A stretch of DNA of 21,183 nt from Prevotellaceae bacterium (GCA_031273485.1 JAISRS010000100.1:1-21183), one strand, 5' to 3'; counted from the stretch's first letter, positions 1-7,670 are shown. Notes: a model not told the origin generated them from the letters alone. Numbers and translations are program-made.

Positions 1-1226
1 TCAGTAACTGCAAGCGGCTGTTCAATGCCGTTTTTCCATAATTTAGCTGTGGCTAACCCACCAACAATTTCTTCTCCTGCCACATATACATCGTTACCCA
101 ATACATAAACAGAATTTGCCGTGGCGTATTTTGTGCCGTCGGAAAGGTACTGAACTTCGCCGTTTTTCCAGAGTGTGGCGACATCTACATTATTTACATA
201 TTCTTCTCCTGCCACATATATATCGTTGCCCGATACGTAAACGGACCTTGCGACGCTTTGTTTGTGGTCGGAAAGGTGCTGAGCAACGCCGTTTTTCCAT
301 AAGGTAGCTACAGCTCTATCGTGTCCTGCAACATATACGTCATCGTCCGATACGAAAACGGAAAAGGCAGAGGTACTATATGTGTCGCCGGAAAATACCA
401 CAGCGCCGTTTTTCCACAATTTCGCCTTCTCGTGAAAGCCGTGTTCGGCAGAACGTTCTTCCCCTGCTACATATACGTCGTTACTCGATACATAAACAGA
501 CAATGCGGCAAAGCCATCGACAAGCGTTTGTGCAACGCCGTTTATCCACAGTGTGGCAACGAATGCTATATCTCCCACAACATATACGTCGTTGCCCGAT
601 ACGTAAACGGAATATGCCTCAGCATGATTTGTACCGTCGGTAAGCGGTTGTGCAACGCCGTTTTTCCATAATGTGGCGACCATTGTATCATTTGCATTCA
701 TTTCATATCCCGCCACATACACGTCATTATCCGATACGAAAACAGAATTAGCCCAAGCATTTTTTGTGTCGTCGAACATCGGCTGTATAACGCCGTTTTT
801 CCACAATCTGAGCGCAGTATTTTTTATTACGTGTTCACCAACTCTTTCGCCTAATGCGTATCCTGCTACATATACATCAGGCGTACGAACCGTAACAACA
901 CAGTTGCCTGTTATGTTGTTGGCGGAAGCGGCGGTGATGGTTGCCGTACCTGCCGTTAGCGCCGTAACTTCGCCGGTGAGGGGATCAACGGAGGCTACGC
1001 CTGCGGCGCTACTGCTCCATGTTACTACTGTGTCGGTTGCACCGGCGGGGCTTAGCTCCGATGTGAGGGTTAGTTTTTCGCCTACAACCAGCGTGTGCGT
1101 GGCGGGCGATACGGTTATGCCGGTAACTGCTACAGGTTCCGACTCTTCTTCGTTGCAGGAAACTGCAACGGCGGTCAATGCTGCTATTATCAGCATATTT
1201 ACCTTCATTTTAAAATTCTTTTTCAT
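1..1226 (-). CDS. Big_2-domain surface lipoprotein with WKNG repeats (3' end outside window)
   Basis: I translated this by hand on the minus strand; it has no stop before the window edge (408 codons plus 2 bases). It begins MKKNFKMKVN, followed by a hydrophobic stretch ending in the lipobox-like AVSC at about residue 24, then acidic residues. That is a lipoprotein signal. Residues about 34-110 resemble a bacterial Ig-like Big_2 domain (GITVSPATHTLVVGE, then an AGTATITA-type end). From about residue 116 there are at least seven degenerate repeats of 37-50 residues. Each has a DVYVAG strand, then ATLWKNGV, then SVYVSGN. This looks like a beta-propeller or beta-solenoid surface protein of unknown ligand. 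A good Bacteroidota promoter lies about 60 bases upstream. An in-frame ATG six codons on is a possible alternative start. Function is unknown. Confidence 0.85.
   Translation of the reverse strand, partial: MKKNFKMKVNMLIIAALTAVAVSCNEEESEPVAVTGITVSPATHTLVVGEKLTLTSELSPAGATDTVVTWSSSAAGVASVDPLTGEVTALTAGTATITAASANNITGNCVVTVRTPDVYVAGYALGERVGEHVIKNTALRLWKNGVIQPMFDDTKNAWANSVFVSDNDVYVAGYEMNANDTMVATLWKNGVAQPLTDGTNHAEAYSVYVSGNDVYVVGDIAFVATLWINGVAQTLVDGFAALSVYVSSNDVYVAGEERSAEHGFHEKAKLWKNGAVVFSGDTYSTSAFSVFVSDDDVYVAGHDRAVATLWKNGVAQHLSDHKQSVARSVYVSGNDIYVAGEEYVNNVDVATLWKNGEVQYLSDGTKYATANSVYVLGNDVYVAGEEIVGGLATAKLWKNGIEQPLAVT
75..878 (-). repeat. Seven coding repeats of the DVYVAG...LWKNG type
   Basis: The complement of DVYVAG-like codons recurs at about 861-878, 709-727, 573-590, 462-479, 324-341, 207-224 and 75-92, spaced 111 to 151 bases. 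Each is followed by a WKNG (once WING) motif and a (V/L)YVSGN-like motif. Spacings are multiples of three within sequence error, so the repeats are protein-level and vary in loop length. The series continues beyond the window edge. Confidence 0.8.
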
Positions 1227-1284
1227 GTCTTTTGAAATTAATTGTTTTTGTTAATTCATGCCAAATTTCAAACTTTGGACGTCG

Positions 1285-1314
1285 CAAAGGTAATCTTTTT
1301 TTCGAGAAACCAAA
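1285..1314 (-). promoter_or_regulatory. Bacteroidota-type promoter of the lipoprotein gene
   Basis: On the minus strand TTTG (1311-1314) is followed after 18 bases by TACCTTTG (1285-1292). This matches the known Bacteroidetes sigma-factor consensus TTTG / TAnnTTTG. Transcription would start near 1278, leaving a leader of about 50 bases before the ATG at 1226. Confidence 0.75.
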
Positions 1315-1395
1315 CTTTTAAAAATTAAAAATTACGAATAAGAGGGAGCATCTTTTTCTTAAAGACCTTAAAAACCTTTGGCCGCAATTCTTTGT

Positions 1396-1445
1396 GGAAG
1401 GCGCCCCCTAACTGGGGTTTTAAACCCTGTTAGGGGGCGCCTTCC
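1396..1445. repeat. 17-bp perfect inverted repeat hairpin, CCCTAAC/GTTAGGG family
   Basis: The left arm 1396-1412 (GGAAGGCGCCCCCTAAC) pairs perfectly with 1429-1445. The 16-base loop is itself nearly self-complementary (GGGGTTT/AAACCC), so the whole 50 bases can fold as one stem. It is markedly GC-richer than its surroundings. A related core with CCCTAACAGGG arms recurs at 8690-8723. No T-run follows on either strand, so I do not call it an intrinsic terminator. Confidence 0.8.
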
Positions 1446-1897
1446 GTATAATTCGCGGATAAAAAATTCGTGTTCATTCGTAAAAAATCCGCAGGATTTA
1501 TTTCGTGTAATTCGTGGATAAATAAAAAAATTCTGTGGATTTTTATTCGTGTTCATTCGTAAAAAATCCGTAGGATTTATTTCGTGTAATTCGTGTAATT
1601 CGTGGATAAATAAAAAAATTCTGTGGATTTTTATTCGTGTTAATTCGTAAAAAATCCGCAGGATTTATTTCGTGTAATTCGTGTAATTCGTGGATAAATA
1701 AAAAAAATCCTGTGGATTTTTATTCGTGTTAATTCGTAAAAAATCCGCAGGATTTATTTCGTGTAATTCGTGGATAAATAAAAAAATCCTGTGGATTTTT
1801 ATTCGTGTTCATTCGTAAAAAATCCGCAGGATTTATTTCGTGTAATCCGTGTAATTCGTGGATAAATAAAAAAAATCCTGTGGATTTTTATTTGCGG
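1443..1897. repeat. Tandem intergenic repeat array, five 79/88-bp units plus a partial
   Basis: Units begin at 1482, 1561, 1649, 1738 and 1817, with a partial copy from about 1443. The first four units are 79, 88, 89 and 79 bases. The long form differs by one extra copy of the 9-mer TGTAATTCG. Each unit carries AAATCCGCAGGATTT and AAATCCTGTGGATTT, which are complementary apart from one G:T position and are each near-palindromic, so stems can form within and between units. The spacing contains ATTCGTGT(T/C)AATTCGT words. The array ends about one base before the ilvD stop codon. It carries no unique spacers. Confidence 0.9.
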
Positions 1898-1898
1898 A

Positions 1899-3728
1899 TT
1901 ATACGATTCTGACTGCTCCTTTATCGGCGGAACTTACCATGCCGGCATACGCTTTCAGGGATTTGGAGATTTCTCTTTTTCGGAAAGGGGGCGTAAACGA
2001 GTCCTCTCCTCTGTTTTCTTCCTCTTGACGGCGTTTGAGAAGTTCGGCATCGGCGACGAGTACATTTATTGTACGGTTAGGGATGTCGATTTCAATCACA
2101 TCGTTATTTCGTACCAGAGCGATATTTCCGCCTGCGGCGGCTTCGGGGGAGATGTGTCCTATGGACAGTCCGGAGGTGCCGCCCGAAAAACGACCGTCGG
2201 TTATCAGAGCGCACTCTTTGCCCAAGTGTCTGGATTTGATATAAGAAGTGGGATAAAGCATTTCCTGCATACCGGGTCCGCCTTTGGGACCTTCATAAAC
2301 AATCACAACCACATCGCCTTCGGCGACATCTCCCGCCAGGATTCCTTCACATGCCGATTCCTGCGAATCGAACACCTTAGCCGTCCCCGTAAATTTCAGA
2401 AGATGTTCATCTACTCCGGCGGTTTTTACAACGCAGCCATCCTCAGCAATATTTCCTTTCAGCACAGCCAAACCGCCGTCCCTGCTGTAGGCGTTTTCCG
2501 AATTTCGGATACATCCGTTCACACGGTCGGTATCAAAACTGTCATAATATGCAAATTGAGAACCCATAACAATATTATATTTACCTCCGGGCGCCGATTT
2601 ATATCTTTTGATATATCCTTGTTTTGCAGCGTTTGCGGTGATTCCATACAAACCGATAGCCTCTTTCAAAGTCAGTCCATCGACACGTTTCAGAGAGGTA
2701 TCAATCAAACCGTCTTTTGCCAGTTCCGCCATGATTGAAATTATTCCTCCGGCACGATTAACGTCCTGCATATAATACTTATCGGTATTCGGAGCGACTT
2801 TACACAGACACGGAGTTTTTCTCGATAATGCGTCAATATCGTCCATCGTGAAATCCACTCCGGCTTCGGCGGCGATTGCCAAAAGGTGCAGGACAGTATT
2901 TGTCGATCCCCCCATGGCAATATCCAAAGTCATTGCATTGAGAAAAGCTTCGCGGATTGCAATGCTTTTCGGCAAAACGGAAGTATCGCCTTCGGAATAA
3001 TATTTATAAGCGTTGCTAACTATCAGTTTTGCGGCGTCTTCAAACAGTTTTTTCCGGTTGTTGTGCGTTGCGACAATCGTCCCGTTTCCGGGCAGAGCCA
3101 GTCCTATGGCTTCATTCAAACAATTCATCGAATTGGCAGTGAACATTCCCGAACAGGAGCCGCAAGTGGGACAAGCCGACTGTTCAATCTTTTGCACCTG
3201 TTCATCCGTGACGGATAAATCGGCGCTCTGCACCATTGCGTCGATTAAATCCAGACGTTTGCCTTCAAGATTTCCGGCTTCCATGGGACCTCCCGAAACA
3301 AATATTGCCGGAATATTCAATCGCATTGCGGACATCAACATTCCCGGAGTGATTTTGTCGCAGTTGCCGATACATATCATTGCATCGGCGCGATGGGCAT
3401 TTACCATGTATTCAACGCTATCGGCAATCAAATCCCTCGACGGCAGGGAATACAGCATTCCCTCGTGTCCCATTGCAATGCCGTCGTCGATTGCAATAGT
3501 GTTAAATTCTGCGGCAAAACAGCCCGCAGCCTGTATTATTTTCTTGATTTCCTGACCTGTTTCATGAAGATGAACATGTCCGGGAACAAACTGCGTAAAC
3601 GAATTGACTATTGCAATAATCGGTTTACCCATTTGTTCTTTGCTCATTCCGTTAGCTTTAAGCAAAGCTCTTGCTCCTGCCATTTTACGACCGTTTGTTA
3701 CGGTCGAACTTCTTAAAGGTATTTTCAT
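1899..3728 (-). CDS. ilvD: Dihydroxy-acid dehydratase
   Basis: This 609-residue protein is full length for IlvD, which dehydrates 2,3-dihydroxy-3-methylbutanoate or -pentanoate to the 2-oxo acid in valine, leucine and isoleucine synthesis in the cytoplasm. The sequence shows AGARALLKANGM near the N-terminus, VNSFTQFVPGHVHL (42-54), the Mg-binding region IAIDDGIAMGHEG (78-90), GNCDKITPGM with Cys123, and CPTCGSCSGMFTANSMN with Cys186, 189 and 192. The FVPGHVHL form and the length resemble the E. coli-type, oxygen-sensitive iron-sulfur enzyme rather than the NPCN-bearing [2Fe-2S] group; that class assignment is inference. No other ilv gene is in the window. The start ATG at 3728 gives MKIPLRSSTVTNGRKMAGA, which aligns with the family N-terminus. 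A MITE-like insertion lies about 40 bases upstream, and the 3' end runs straight into the tandem array. Confidence 0.97.
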   Translation of the reverse strand: MKIPLRSSTVTNGRKMAGARALLKANGMSKEQMGKPIIAIVNSFTQFVPGHVHLHETGQEIKKIIQAAGCFAAEFNTIAIDDGIAMGHEGMLYSLPSRDLIADSVEYMVNAHRADAMICIGNCDKITPGMLMSAMRLNIPAIFVSGGPMEAGNLEGKRLDLIDAMVQSADLSVTDEQVQKIEQSACPTCGSCSGMFTANSMNCLNEAIGLALPGNGTIVATHNNRKKLFEDAAKLIVSNAYKYYSEGDTSVLPKSIAIREAFLNAMTLDIAMGGSTNTVLHLLAIAAEAGVDFTMDDIDALSRKTPCLCKVAPNTDKYYMQDVNRAGGIISIMAELAKDGLIDTSLKRVDGLTLKEAIGLYGITANAAKQGYIKRYKSAPGGKYNIVMGSQFAYYDSFDTDRVNGCIRNSENAYSRDGGLAVLKGNIAEDGCVVKTAGVDEHLLKFTGTAKVFDSQESACEGILAGDVAEGDVVVIVYEGPKGGPGMQEMLYPTSYIKSRHLGKECALITDGRFSGGTSGLSIGHISPEAAAGGNIALVRNNDVIEIDIPNRTINVLVADAELLKRRQEEENRGEDSFTPPFRKREISKSLKAYAGMVSSADKGAVRIV

Positions 3729-3764
3729 AATATTTATATTAATATTTATGTATTTGTTTAACTG

Positions 3765-3894
3765 TAATGGGAACTCCTAAAAACTGCTTTTTCGGCGTTC
3801 AATGTTAATTTTATTAATTTTTAAATCCTCATTTACAATTAGTAAACTCCGGTTTATCTGCCTTGAAAAATCAAGTTTTTAGGAGTTCCCTAAT
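3765..3894. mobile_element. MITE-like element with 17-bp perfect terminal inverted repeats
   Basis: GGGAACTCCTAAAAACT at 3769-3785 is the exact reverse complement of 3874-3890. The element is 122 bp, AT-rich inside and without an ORF. TAAT occurs on both sides (3765-3768 and 3891-3894), as expected for a target duplication, although TAA alone would be a 3-bp version. It has no transposase and would need one supplied in trans. The insertion separates the M16 gene's stop from the ilvD start, so ilvD's promoter must lie in or next to the element. I cannot assign the parent IS family with confidence. Confidence 0.8.
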
Positions 3895-3921
3895 GTTTAT
3901 TTAGAGGTTTTCATCTGCGTT

Positions 3922-6786
3922 TTATTGCGTCAAAATATCTTTTAATTTAACCTCCTGCCGGTTATTTATTTTCAACGCACCTGCATCCATTTTGCTTTTG
4001 TTTCCCGAAAGGATGTATATCACAGGCTGTCCCTTGATAAATTTTTCATGGAATCGATTCACCGCATCCATGTTAAACGAGTCAATATTATCGTATTGGA
4101 TTTTTCTCAAATCTTCCCTGTAGCCCTGTTCTATTAGCGAATACCCATAGGAGGGAATCTCTCTAAATTCGGGTTTTGAGGTACTTATTGATTCCGTAAA
4201 AGCGCTTTTTATATCGTTCATCAATTCCGGTTTTTGCGGCAGGCGTTTCACCAAACTGTCCACAAGTTCAATAGCTTCCGGAGTTTTATCCGCCTGAGTG
4301 GCGAGATAGCCCTGAAGGAAACCCTTAAATCCGGCATATCGCCTGTCGGGAAAGCGATACAGGGCGGCAGCGGAGTATGACAGGGAGCGCAATTCCCTAA
4401 CTTCGTGGAACATCACAGAGGACATTCCCTGCCCGAAATACCGGTTGAAAAAGGTGGCGGTCAGCACATCGTTGATGTTTCCGGGCGCCCCCGATACGTA
4501 GAAATACGCGCTTGTCTGGCGCGCTTTTCTGTTGTTGAATATCGAAACCATGTCGGTATCATAGTTTTGTATTTCAAAAAACGAACTGTCGGCGGGCAAC
4601 ACCCTGTTGGGGAATTTAATTGCGGCGCGGATTGTTTCCTTCACTTTGTCAAAAGGAATTTTGCCTACGTATGTGATTGTTGTTTCGTGATTTGTGGCTT
4701 TGCGGAAGGAATTAACTATATCCTCCGATTTCAGTTTTTTAGCATCTTTGGCGGATATGCGGTTGAGGTATTCCGAATGTTTGCCCATGACGATATGGTT
4801 GAGATGCGCAACTGCGAGAGTATTATGGTCTTTACGTTCAAGTTTGTTGCGTTCCCCGATGCTTTGCCTCACTTTCGGCATCTGGGATTCGTCCGCTTTT
4901 ATGTGCGAAATATAGTCGCCCGTGAGGGACATAATTTCGGGGAAATATTTGTCAAATCCGTCCACATTCAGGGTGATGGAAGTTTTGCCTACAGTGAGCG
5001 AATACGAGGCTCCCAACTTTTGCATTGCCGCCCGAAATTCGCTCACCGATTTGGTTTCCGTACCAAGTTCATTGAAATGTTCCTCAGTCAATTCCACGAG
5101 TTTATCCTTGTTTTTTCCGTATCCGAACTTTATTTTTACCGTAAATATGTCGTTGATGGGATTGTTGCCCGTTATAAGATGCACATTTTCCTGTAAATCC
5201 TCATATCGGAGGTCTTTTTCGAAATCCACAAACGAGGGTGTATATGGTTTATCCTCAAGTTTGTTTAATTCATCGGCAAACAGCGACTGTTTATCCGTAT
5301 TTTTCGACGGCAAGGCTTTGTAGGGAGGTTTTTTGATTTTTTCCGCTTTGCTCGAAAATCCGGTTTTATTGTAGAACACCAGCCTGTTGTCGGTGAAATA
5401 TTTATTGGCGGCGTCCGTTATTTCCTGTTTGGTTATGGTTTGATACCTGTCAGTTGCGGCGAGGTAATCCTCCCAGTTTTGTCCGCTCGAAAACAGGCTG
5501 ACTAAGAGATTTCCCAAGTCTTCGGGGTTTTCCATCGACGTCAGTCTTTGTTTTACGAAATAAATTCGGAGCGCTTCCAGCAATTCGTCGCTAAAATCGC
5601 CGGATTTCAGTTTTGCGATGACTTTCATTGTTTCGTTTTCCGTTTTTTTCAGCGACCTCATCAGTTTCGGGACAAAATACGCTATAATGACGCCCATATC
5701 GTTGAGATTGACGTATTGAGCGCCGGCAATCATGACTTTGTTTTCCACCCTCAGACGGTCGAGCAAACCGGTTTGGGATTCGTTCGACAGGATGTTGGCG
5801 CAGTATTTCACCGCAACTTCGTCGGGGTCGCCGGCGGCGGCGCTCCGGTAACATACCACGCCCGCTTTCAGGGGGATGTATCTTCCCGAATAAAATTCAC
5901 GACCGTTGAAGGGGGCTTCCCTGTATAGTTCGGCGGGAAATTCGGGCGCAGTTCCGGCAGGCAGTTTCCCGAATGTTGCGTTGATCTGCGGCAATATTTC
6001 CTCCGAATTGAAATCTCCGGCAAGAATCAGCGCCATATTTCCGGCGACATAATATTCCTTGTAGAATTTCATCATTTTGTTGATTGACGGGGTTTTCAGG
6101 TCTTTCACCGTGCCTATTATCGGATTTCCGTAGGGATGTTTTTTTGCTATTTTTTTAAAAATATCTTCCACCGCTTTGGAACCCATCATATCGGCTCGCA
6201 TGTTTCGCTCCTCATACACGGTTTCCAATTCCGCCTGAAACATCCGGAATACGGGATTGCGGAATCTTTCGGCATATATTGCCAGCCATTTTTCCGTTTG
6301 ATTGGGAGGGAAAGCATTGTGGAACACCGTTCTGTCGAAGGCGGTATATGCGTTGATATTTGTTCCTCCGTATTTTTTCAGCAATTTGTCCACCTCTCCC
6401 GGTATGGCGTATTCGTTTGCAAGGATCGACAGTTCGTTGATTTGTTTCAGCACCCTGTCCCTGTCTTTTTCGTCCGTCAGGGCGAGTTCGTCGTACAAGG
6501 CGGCGATTTGGTCTAAATAAGGTTTTTCTTTTTCGTAATCGGTCGAGCCGATTTTGTCCGTACCCTTAAACATTATATGTTCAAAATAATGCGCCATTCC
6601 TGTTGCGCCTTCGGGATCGTTTTTCGAACCGACTTTTACGGCTACCGCGCCAAAGACCTTCGGCGCAGAATGTTCTTCGGCAAGAATTACCGTCAAACCA
6701 TTGTCTAATTTAAAAGTTTTTACAGTTTGTGACATCAAAATATGTGTAATTGATATTAATAATATGCATAATAATAATTGTTTCAT
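3922..6786 (-). CDS. Secreted M16-family (insulinase-like) zinc metallopeptidase, two-domain
   Basis: This 954-residue protein begins with a signal peptide (MKQLLLCILLISITHILMSQ), so the peptidase should be exported to the periplasm or beyond. The N-terminal domain carries the inverted zinc motif HxxEH as H66-Y-F-E69-H70. The downstream ELETVYEERN segment (187-195) supplies the third zinc ligand, probably Glu193. NINAYTAFDRTVFHNAFPP (143-161) is typical of the family. A second M16-like half starts near residue 520 (ENVHLITGNNPINDIFTVKIKFG). It lacks HxxEH, as expected for the inactive clamp half of fused M16 proteins, and contains the usual S-x(n)-R-x-LRSLSYSA region (about 815-830). The substrate is unknown; the family degrades peptides or small unfolded proteins. 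It is not obviously in an operon with ilvD because a MITE separates them. Its own promoter is visible upstream. Confidence 0.93.
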   Translation of the reverse strand: MKQLLLCILLISITHILMSQTVKTFKLDNGLTVILAEEHSAPKVFGAVAVKVGSKNDPEGATGMAHYFEHIMFKGTDKIGSTDYEKEKPYLDQIAALYDELALTDEKDRDRVLKQINELSILANEYAIPGEVDKLLKKYGGTNINAYTAFDRTVFHNAFPPNQTEKWLAIYAERFRNPVFRMFQAELETVYEERNMRADMMGSKAVEDIFKKIAKKHPYGNPIIGTVKDLKTPSINKMMKFYKEYYVAGNMALILAGDFNSEEILPQINATFGKLPAGTAPEFPAELYREAPFNGREFYSGRYIPLKAGVVCYRSAAAGDPDEVAVKYCANILSNESQTGLLDRLRVENKVMIAGAQYVNLNDMGVIIAYFVPKLMRSLKKTENETMKVIAKLKSGDFSDELLEALRIYFVKQRLTSMENPEDLGNLLVSLFSSGQNWEDYLAATDRYQTITKQEITDAANKYFTDNRLVFYNKTGFSSKAEKIKKPPYKALPSKNTDKQSLFADELNKLEDKPYTPSFVDFEKDLRYEDLQENVHLITGNNPINDIFTVKIKFGYGKNKDKLVELTEEHFNELGTETKSVSEFRAAMQKLGASYSLTVGKTSITLNVDGFDKYFPEIMSLTGDYISHIKADESQMPKVRQSIGERNKLERKDHNTLAVAHLNHIVMGKHSEYLNRISAKDAKKLKSEDIVNSFRKATNHETTITYVGKIPFDKVKETIRAAIKFPNRVLPADSSFFEIQNYDTDMVSIFNNRKARQTSAYFYVSGAPGNINDVLTATFFNRYFGQGMSSVMFHEVRELRSLSYSAAALYRFPDRRYAGFKGFLQGYLATQADKTPEAIELVDSLVKRLPQKPELMNDIKSAFTESISTSKPEFREIPSYGYSLIEQGYREDLRKIQYDNIDSFNMDAVNRFHEKFIKGQPVIYILSGNKSKMDAGALKINNRQEVKLKDILTQ

Positions 6787-6821
6787 AATTAAAAAGTTTA
6801 TAAAATGATTTTAAAAACCTG

Positions 6822-6852
6822 CAAATATACACGAATTTTTCTTATCTGCAAT
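6822..6852 (-). promoter_or_regulatory. Likely promoter of the M16 peptidase gene
   Basis: On the minus strand TATATTTG (6822-6829) is a perfect TAnnTTTG -7 element. Nineteen bases upstream is ATTG (6849-6852), a three-of-four match to the TTTG -33 element. The predicted leader is about 30 bases before the ATG at 6786. Confidence 0.6.
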
Positions 6853-6965
6853 TTTTTTCTCTCTCTTTCGAGTCGATTCACAAATTATTTTGGACACCAG
6901 CCCACCAGCCCCCCTTGAGGGTATAACCGTCATGTTAAGAGCTATAATGCTCTGTGCTAAGCTAT

Positions 6966-7067
6966 AAGTCCAGCAGGGACGATACTTTATTAATCGTATG
7001 CTTTAGTTTACTGACAGACGGTAACAGCATGATGCCAAGTCCCGCAGGGACGACACTTTATTAACCG
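6966..7067. repeat. Pair of 31-bp direct repeats (GCAGGGAC type)
   Basis: Bases 6966-6996 and 7037-7067 are the same 31-mer with three differences (AAGTCC[A/C]GCAGGGAC, then GA[T/C]ACTTTATTAA[T/C]CG). The second copy includes a small hairpin, GTCCC-GCA-GGGAC. Period is 71 bases. The unit is non-coding. Confidence 0.8.
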
Positions 7068-7093
7068 CAGGTGGAGCGTAGCACAACCTGCGG
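7065..7093. repeat. Inverted repeat CCGCAGGT / ACCTGCGG
   Basis: Eight-base perfect arms at 7065-7072 and 7086-7093 enclose a 13-base loop. It directly follows the second GCAGGGAC repeat, so both are probably parts of one intergenic repeat family. Confidence 0.65.
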
Positions 7094-7119
7094 AAACGGA
7101 GATTCCGTATTTCCATCCG

Positions 7120-7146
7120 TTCGGCGTAGCGGGACGCTACGCCGAA
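7120..7146. repeat. 12-bp perfect hairpin TTCGGCGTAGCG
   Basis: The arm 7120-7131 pairs perfectly with 7135-7146 around a three-base loop GGA. The same TTCGGCGTAGCG word recurs without its partner at 7260-7271. The hairpin is strong, but no T-run follows on the plus strand, so a terminator role is not supported. Confidence 0.75.
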
Positions 7147-7199
7147 ACTAAAAGCAGGCTTCCGGCTTGCACCCTTGCAACAAGGTTTTAGCGGGTACT

Positions 7200-7238
7200 A
7201 AGGACTTTAAGGTCTTTAAAGTCTTTAAAGTCCTTAAA
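7200..7238. repeat. 9-bp tandem repeat GTCTTTAAA with inverted flank
   Basis: Three tandem copies of GTC(T/C)TTAAA occupy about 7212-7238. AAGGACTTTAA (7200-7210) is the exact complement of 7225-7235, so the block can also fold as an 11-bp stem. A related word (TTAAAGACCTTAAA) occurs near 1359-1372. Confidence 0.7.
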
Positions 7239-7269
7239 ATGGAAGTGGGCGCGCTCCCGTTCGGCGTAG

Positions 7270-7364
7270 CGTCATTGGTAGGCGTAAGCCGAAGCAATCC
7301 GGAAAAATAAAGTATAAAATAAGTCTATTTCCGGATTGCTTCCGGCTACGCCGTCGCAATGACG
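7270..7364. repeat. Long compound palindrome, CGTCATTG...GCAATCCGGAAA type
   Basis: The inner 15-bp perfect arms GAAGCAATCCGGAAA (7291-7305) and 7328-7342 surround a 22-base AT-rich loop. Outside them, imperfect GGCGTAAGCC/GGCTACGCC arms and perfect CGTCATTG (7270-7277) / CAATGACG (7357-7364) arms continue the fold. The structure resembles the widespread GTCATTGCGA...GCAATC intergenic palindromes known from several bacterial phyla; that family resemblance is from memory. No ORF is inside. Confidence 0.75.
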
Positions 7365-7457
7365 ACAAGCGCAGTCATTGTTACTTTTTCAACAATATAC
7401 TATCGAAAAAATTTGTGTAGATACTATTGCTTCCTAACGAGGGGAAAATTGCCGTAA

Positions 7458-7475
7458 GTTTGTAACGTTACAAAC
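7458..7475. promoter_or_regulatory. 18-bp perfect palindrome GTTTGTAACGTTACAAAC
   Basis: Every base of 7458-7475 matches its reverse complement and there is no loop. That is the form of a dimeric regulator operator rather than an RNA hairpin. It lies about 195 bases upstream of the first gene of the polysaccharide locus, so a role in its control is possible, but no regulator gene is in the window. Confidence 0.4.
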
Positions 7476-7561
7476 GTTTAGCCTCTGCTCCCTTGTCAGG
7501 AAAAGAGGGGGAGCGTAAAGCGCTGACAGTAACAAAATAGAAATTATAAACAGATAAAAAA

Positions 7562-7605
7562 CCTGTTAATCTTTTAATCAGGGGAATCTGGGCTCGGACA
7601 ATTAA
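7562..7605 (+). repeat. 44-bp intergenic repeat, copy A (CCTGTTAATC...CGGACAAT)
   Basis: This 44-mer aligns without gaps to 8758-8801 with about eight differences (CCTGTTAATC, TTTAATCAGG and TCGGACAAT are shared). Both copies have the same orientation and each lies shortly upstream of a gene start in the polysaccharide locus, here 65 bases before the acyltransferase ATG. Confidence 0.75.
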
Positions 7606-7670
7606 CGGAAACAGACCACAAAGTTGCAGATATAACACAAAGAAAAGATATTATTAATAAAATCACTAAT

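Larger units (their letters stand above)
6853..7670. other. Gene-free repeat-rich intergenic region
   Basis: I see no convincing coding region, tRNA or known RNA here. The stretch is a mosaic of direct repeats, hairpins and palindromes, listed separately at 6966-7067, 7065-7093, 7120-7146, 7200-7238, 7270-7364, 7458-7475 and 7562-7605. It marks the boundary between the minus-strand housekeeping genes and the plus-strand polysaccharide locus. No good TTTG/TAnnTTTG pair was found on the plus strand for the downstream acyltransferase. Confidence 0.7.

Noticed and set aside
673..1254. Plus-strand ORF over the lipoprotein region (also 116-671)
   Set aside because: These are antisense shadows; the minus strand reads continuously with a lipobox, a Big_2 domain and regular repeats.
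1396..1445. Intrinsic terminator for ilvD
   Set aside because: The stem is strong, but no T-run follows it on the minus strand and it lies about 450 bases past the stop.
1368..1556. 62-codon minus-strand ORF
   Set aside because: It is built from the hairpin and tandem repeats and has no independent coding signal.
1443..1897. CRISPR array
   Set aside because: The copies are long tandem units with no unique spacers between short repeats, and no cas genes are present.
2025..3716. Several plus-strand ORFs across ilvD
   Set aside because: They lie antisense to a fully conserved IlvD and show no family motifs.
4405..6520. Plus-strand ORFs across the M16 gene
   Set aside because: They are antisense to a motif-complete peptidase with a signal peptide; long antisense frames are expected in this composition.
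7120..7146. Intrinsic terminator on either strand
   Set aside because: A 12-bp stem with a 3-base loop, but no T-run follows on the plus strand and the minus strand lacks one as well.
6900..7400. tRNA or small RNA gene
   Set aside because: I looked for cloverleaf arms and T-loop words and found only repeat-type hairpins.
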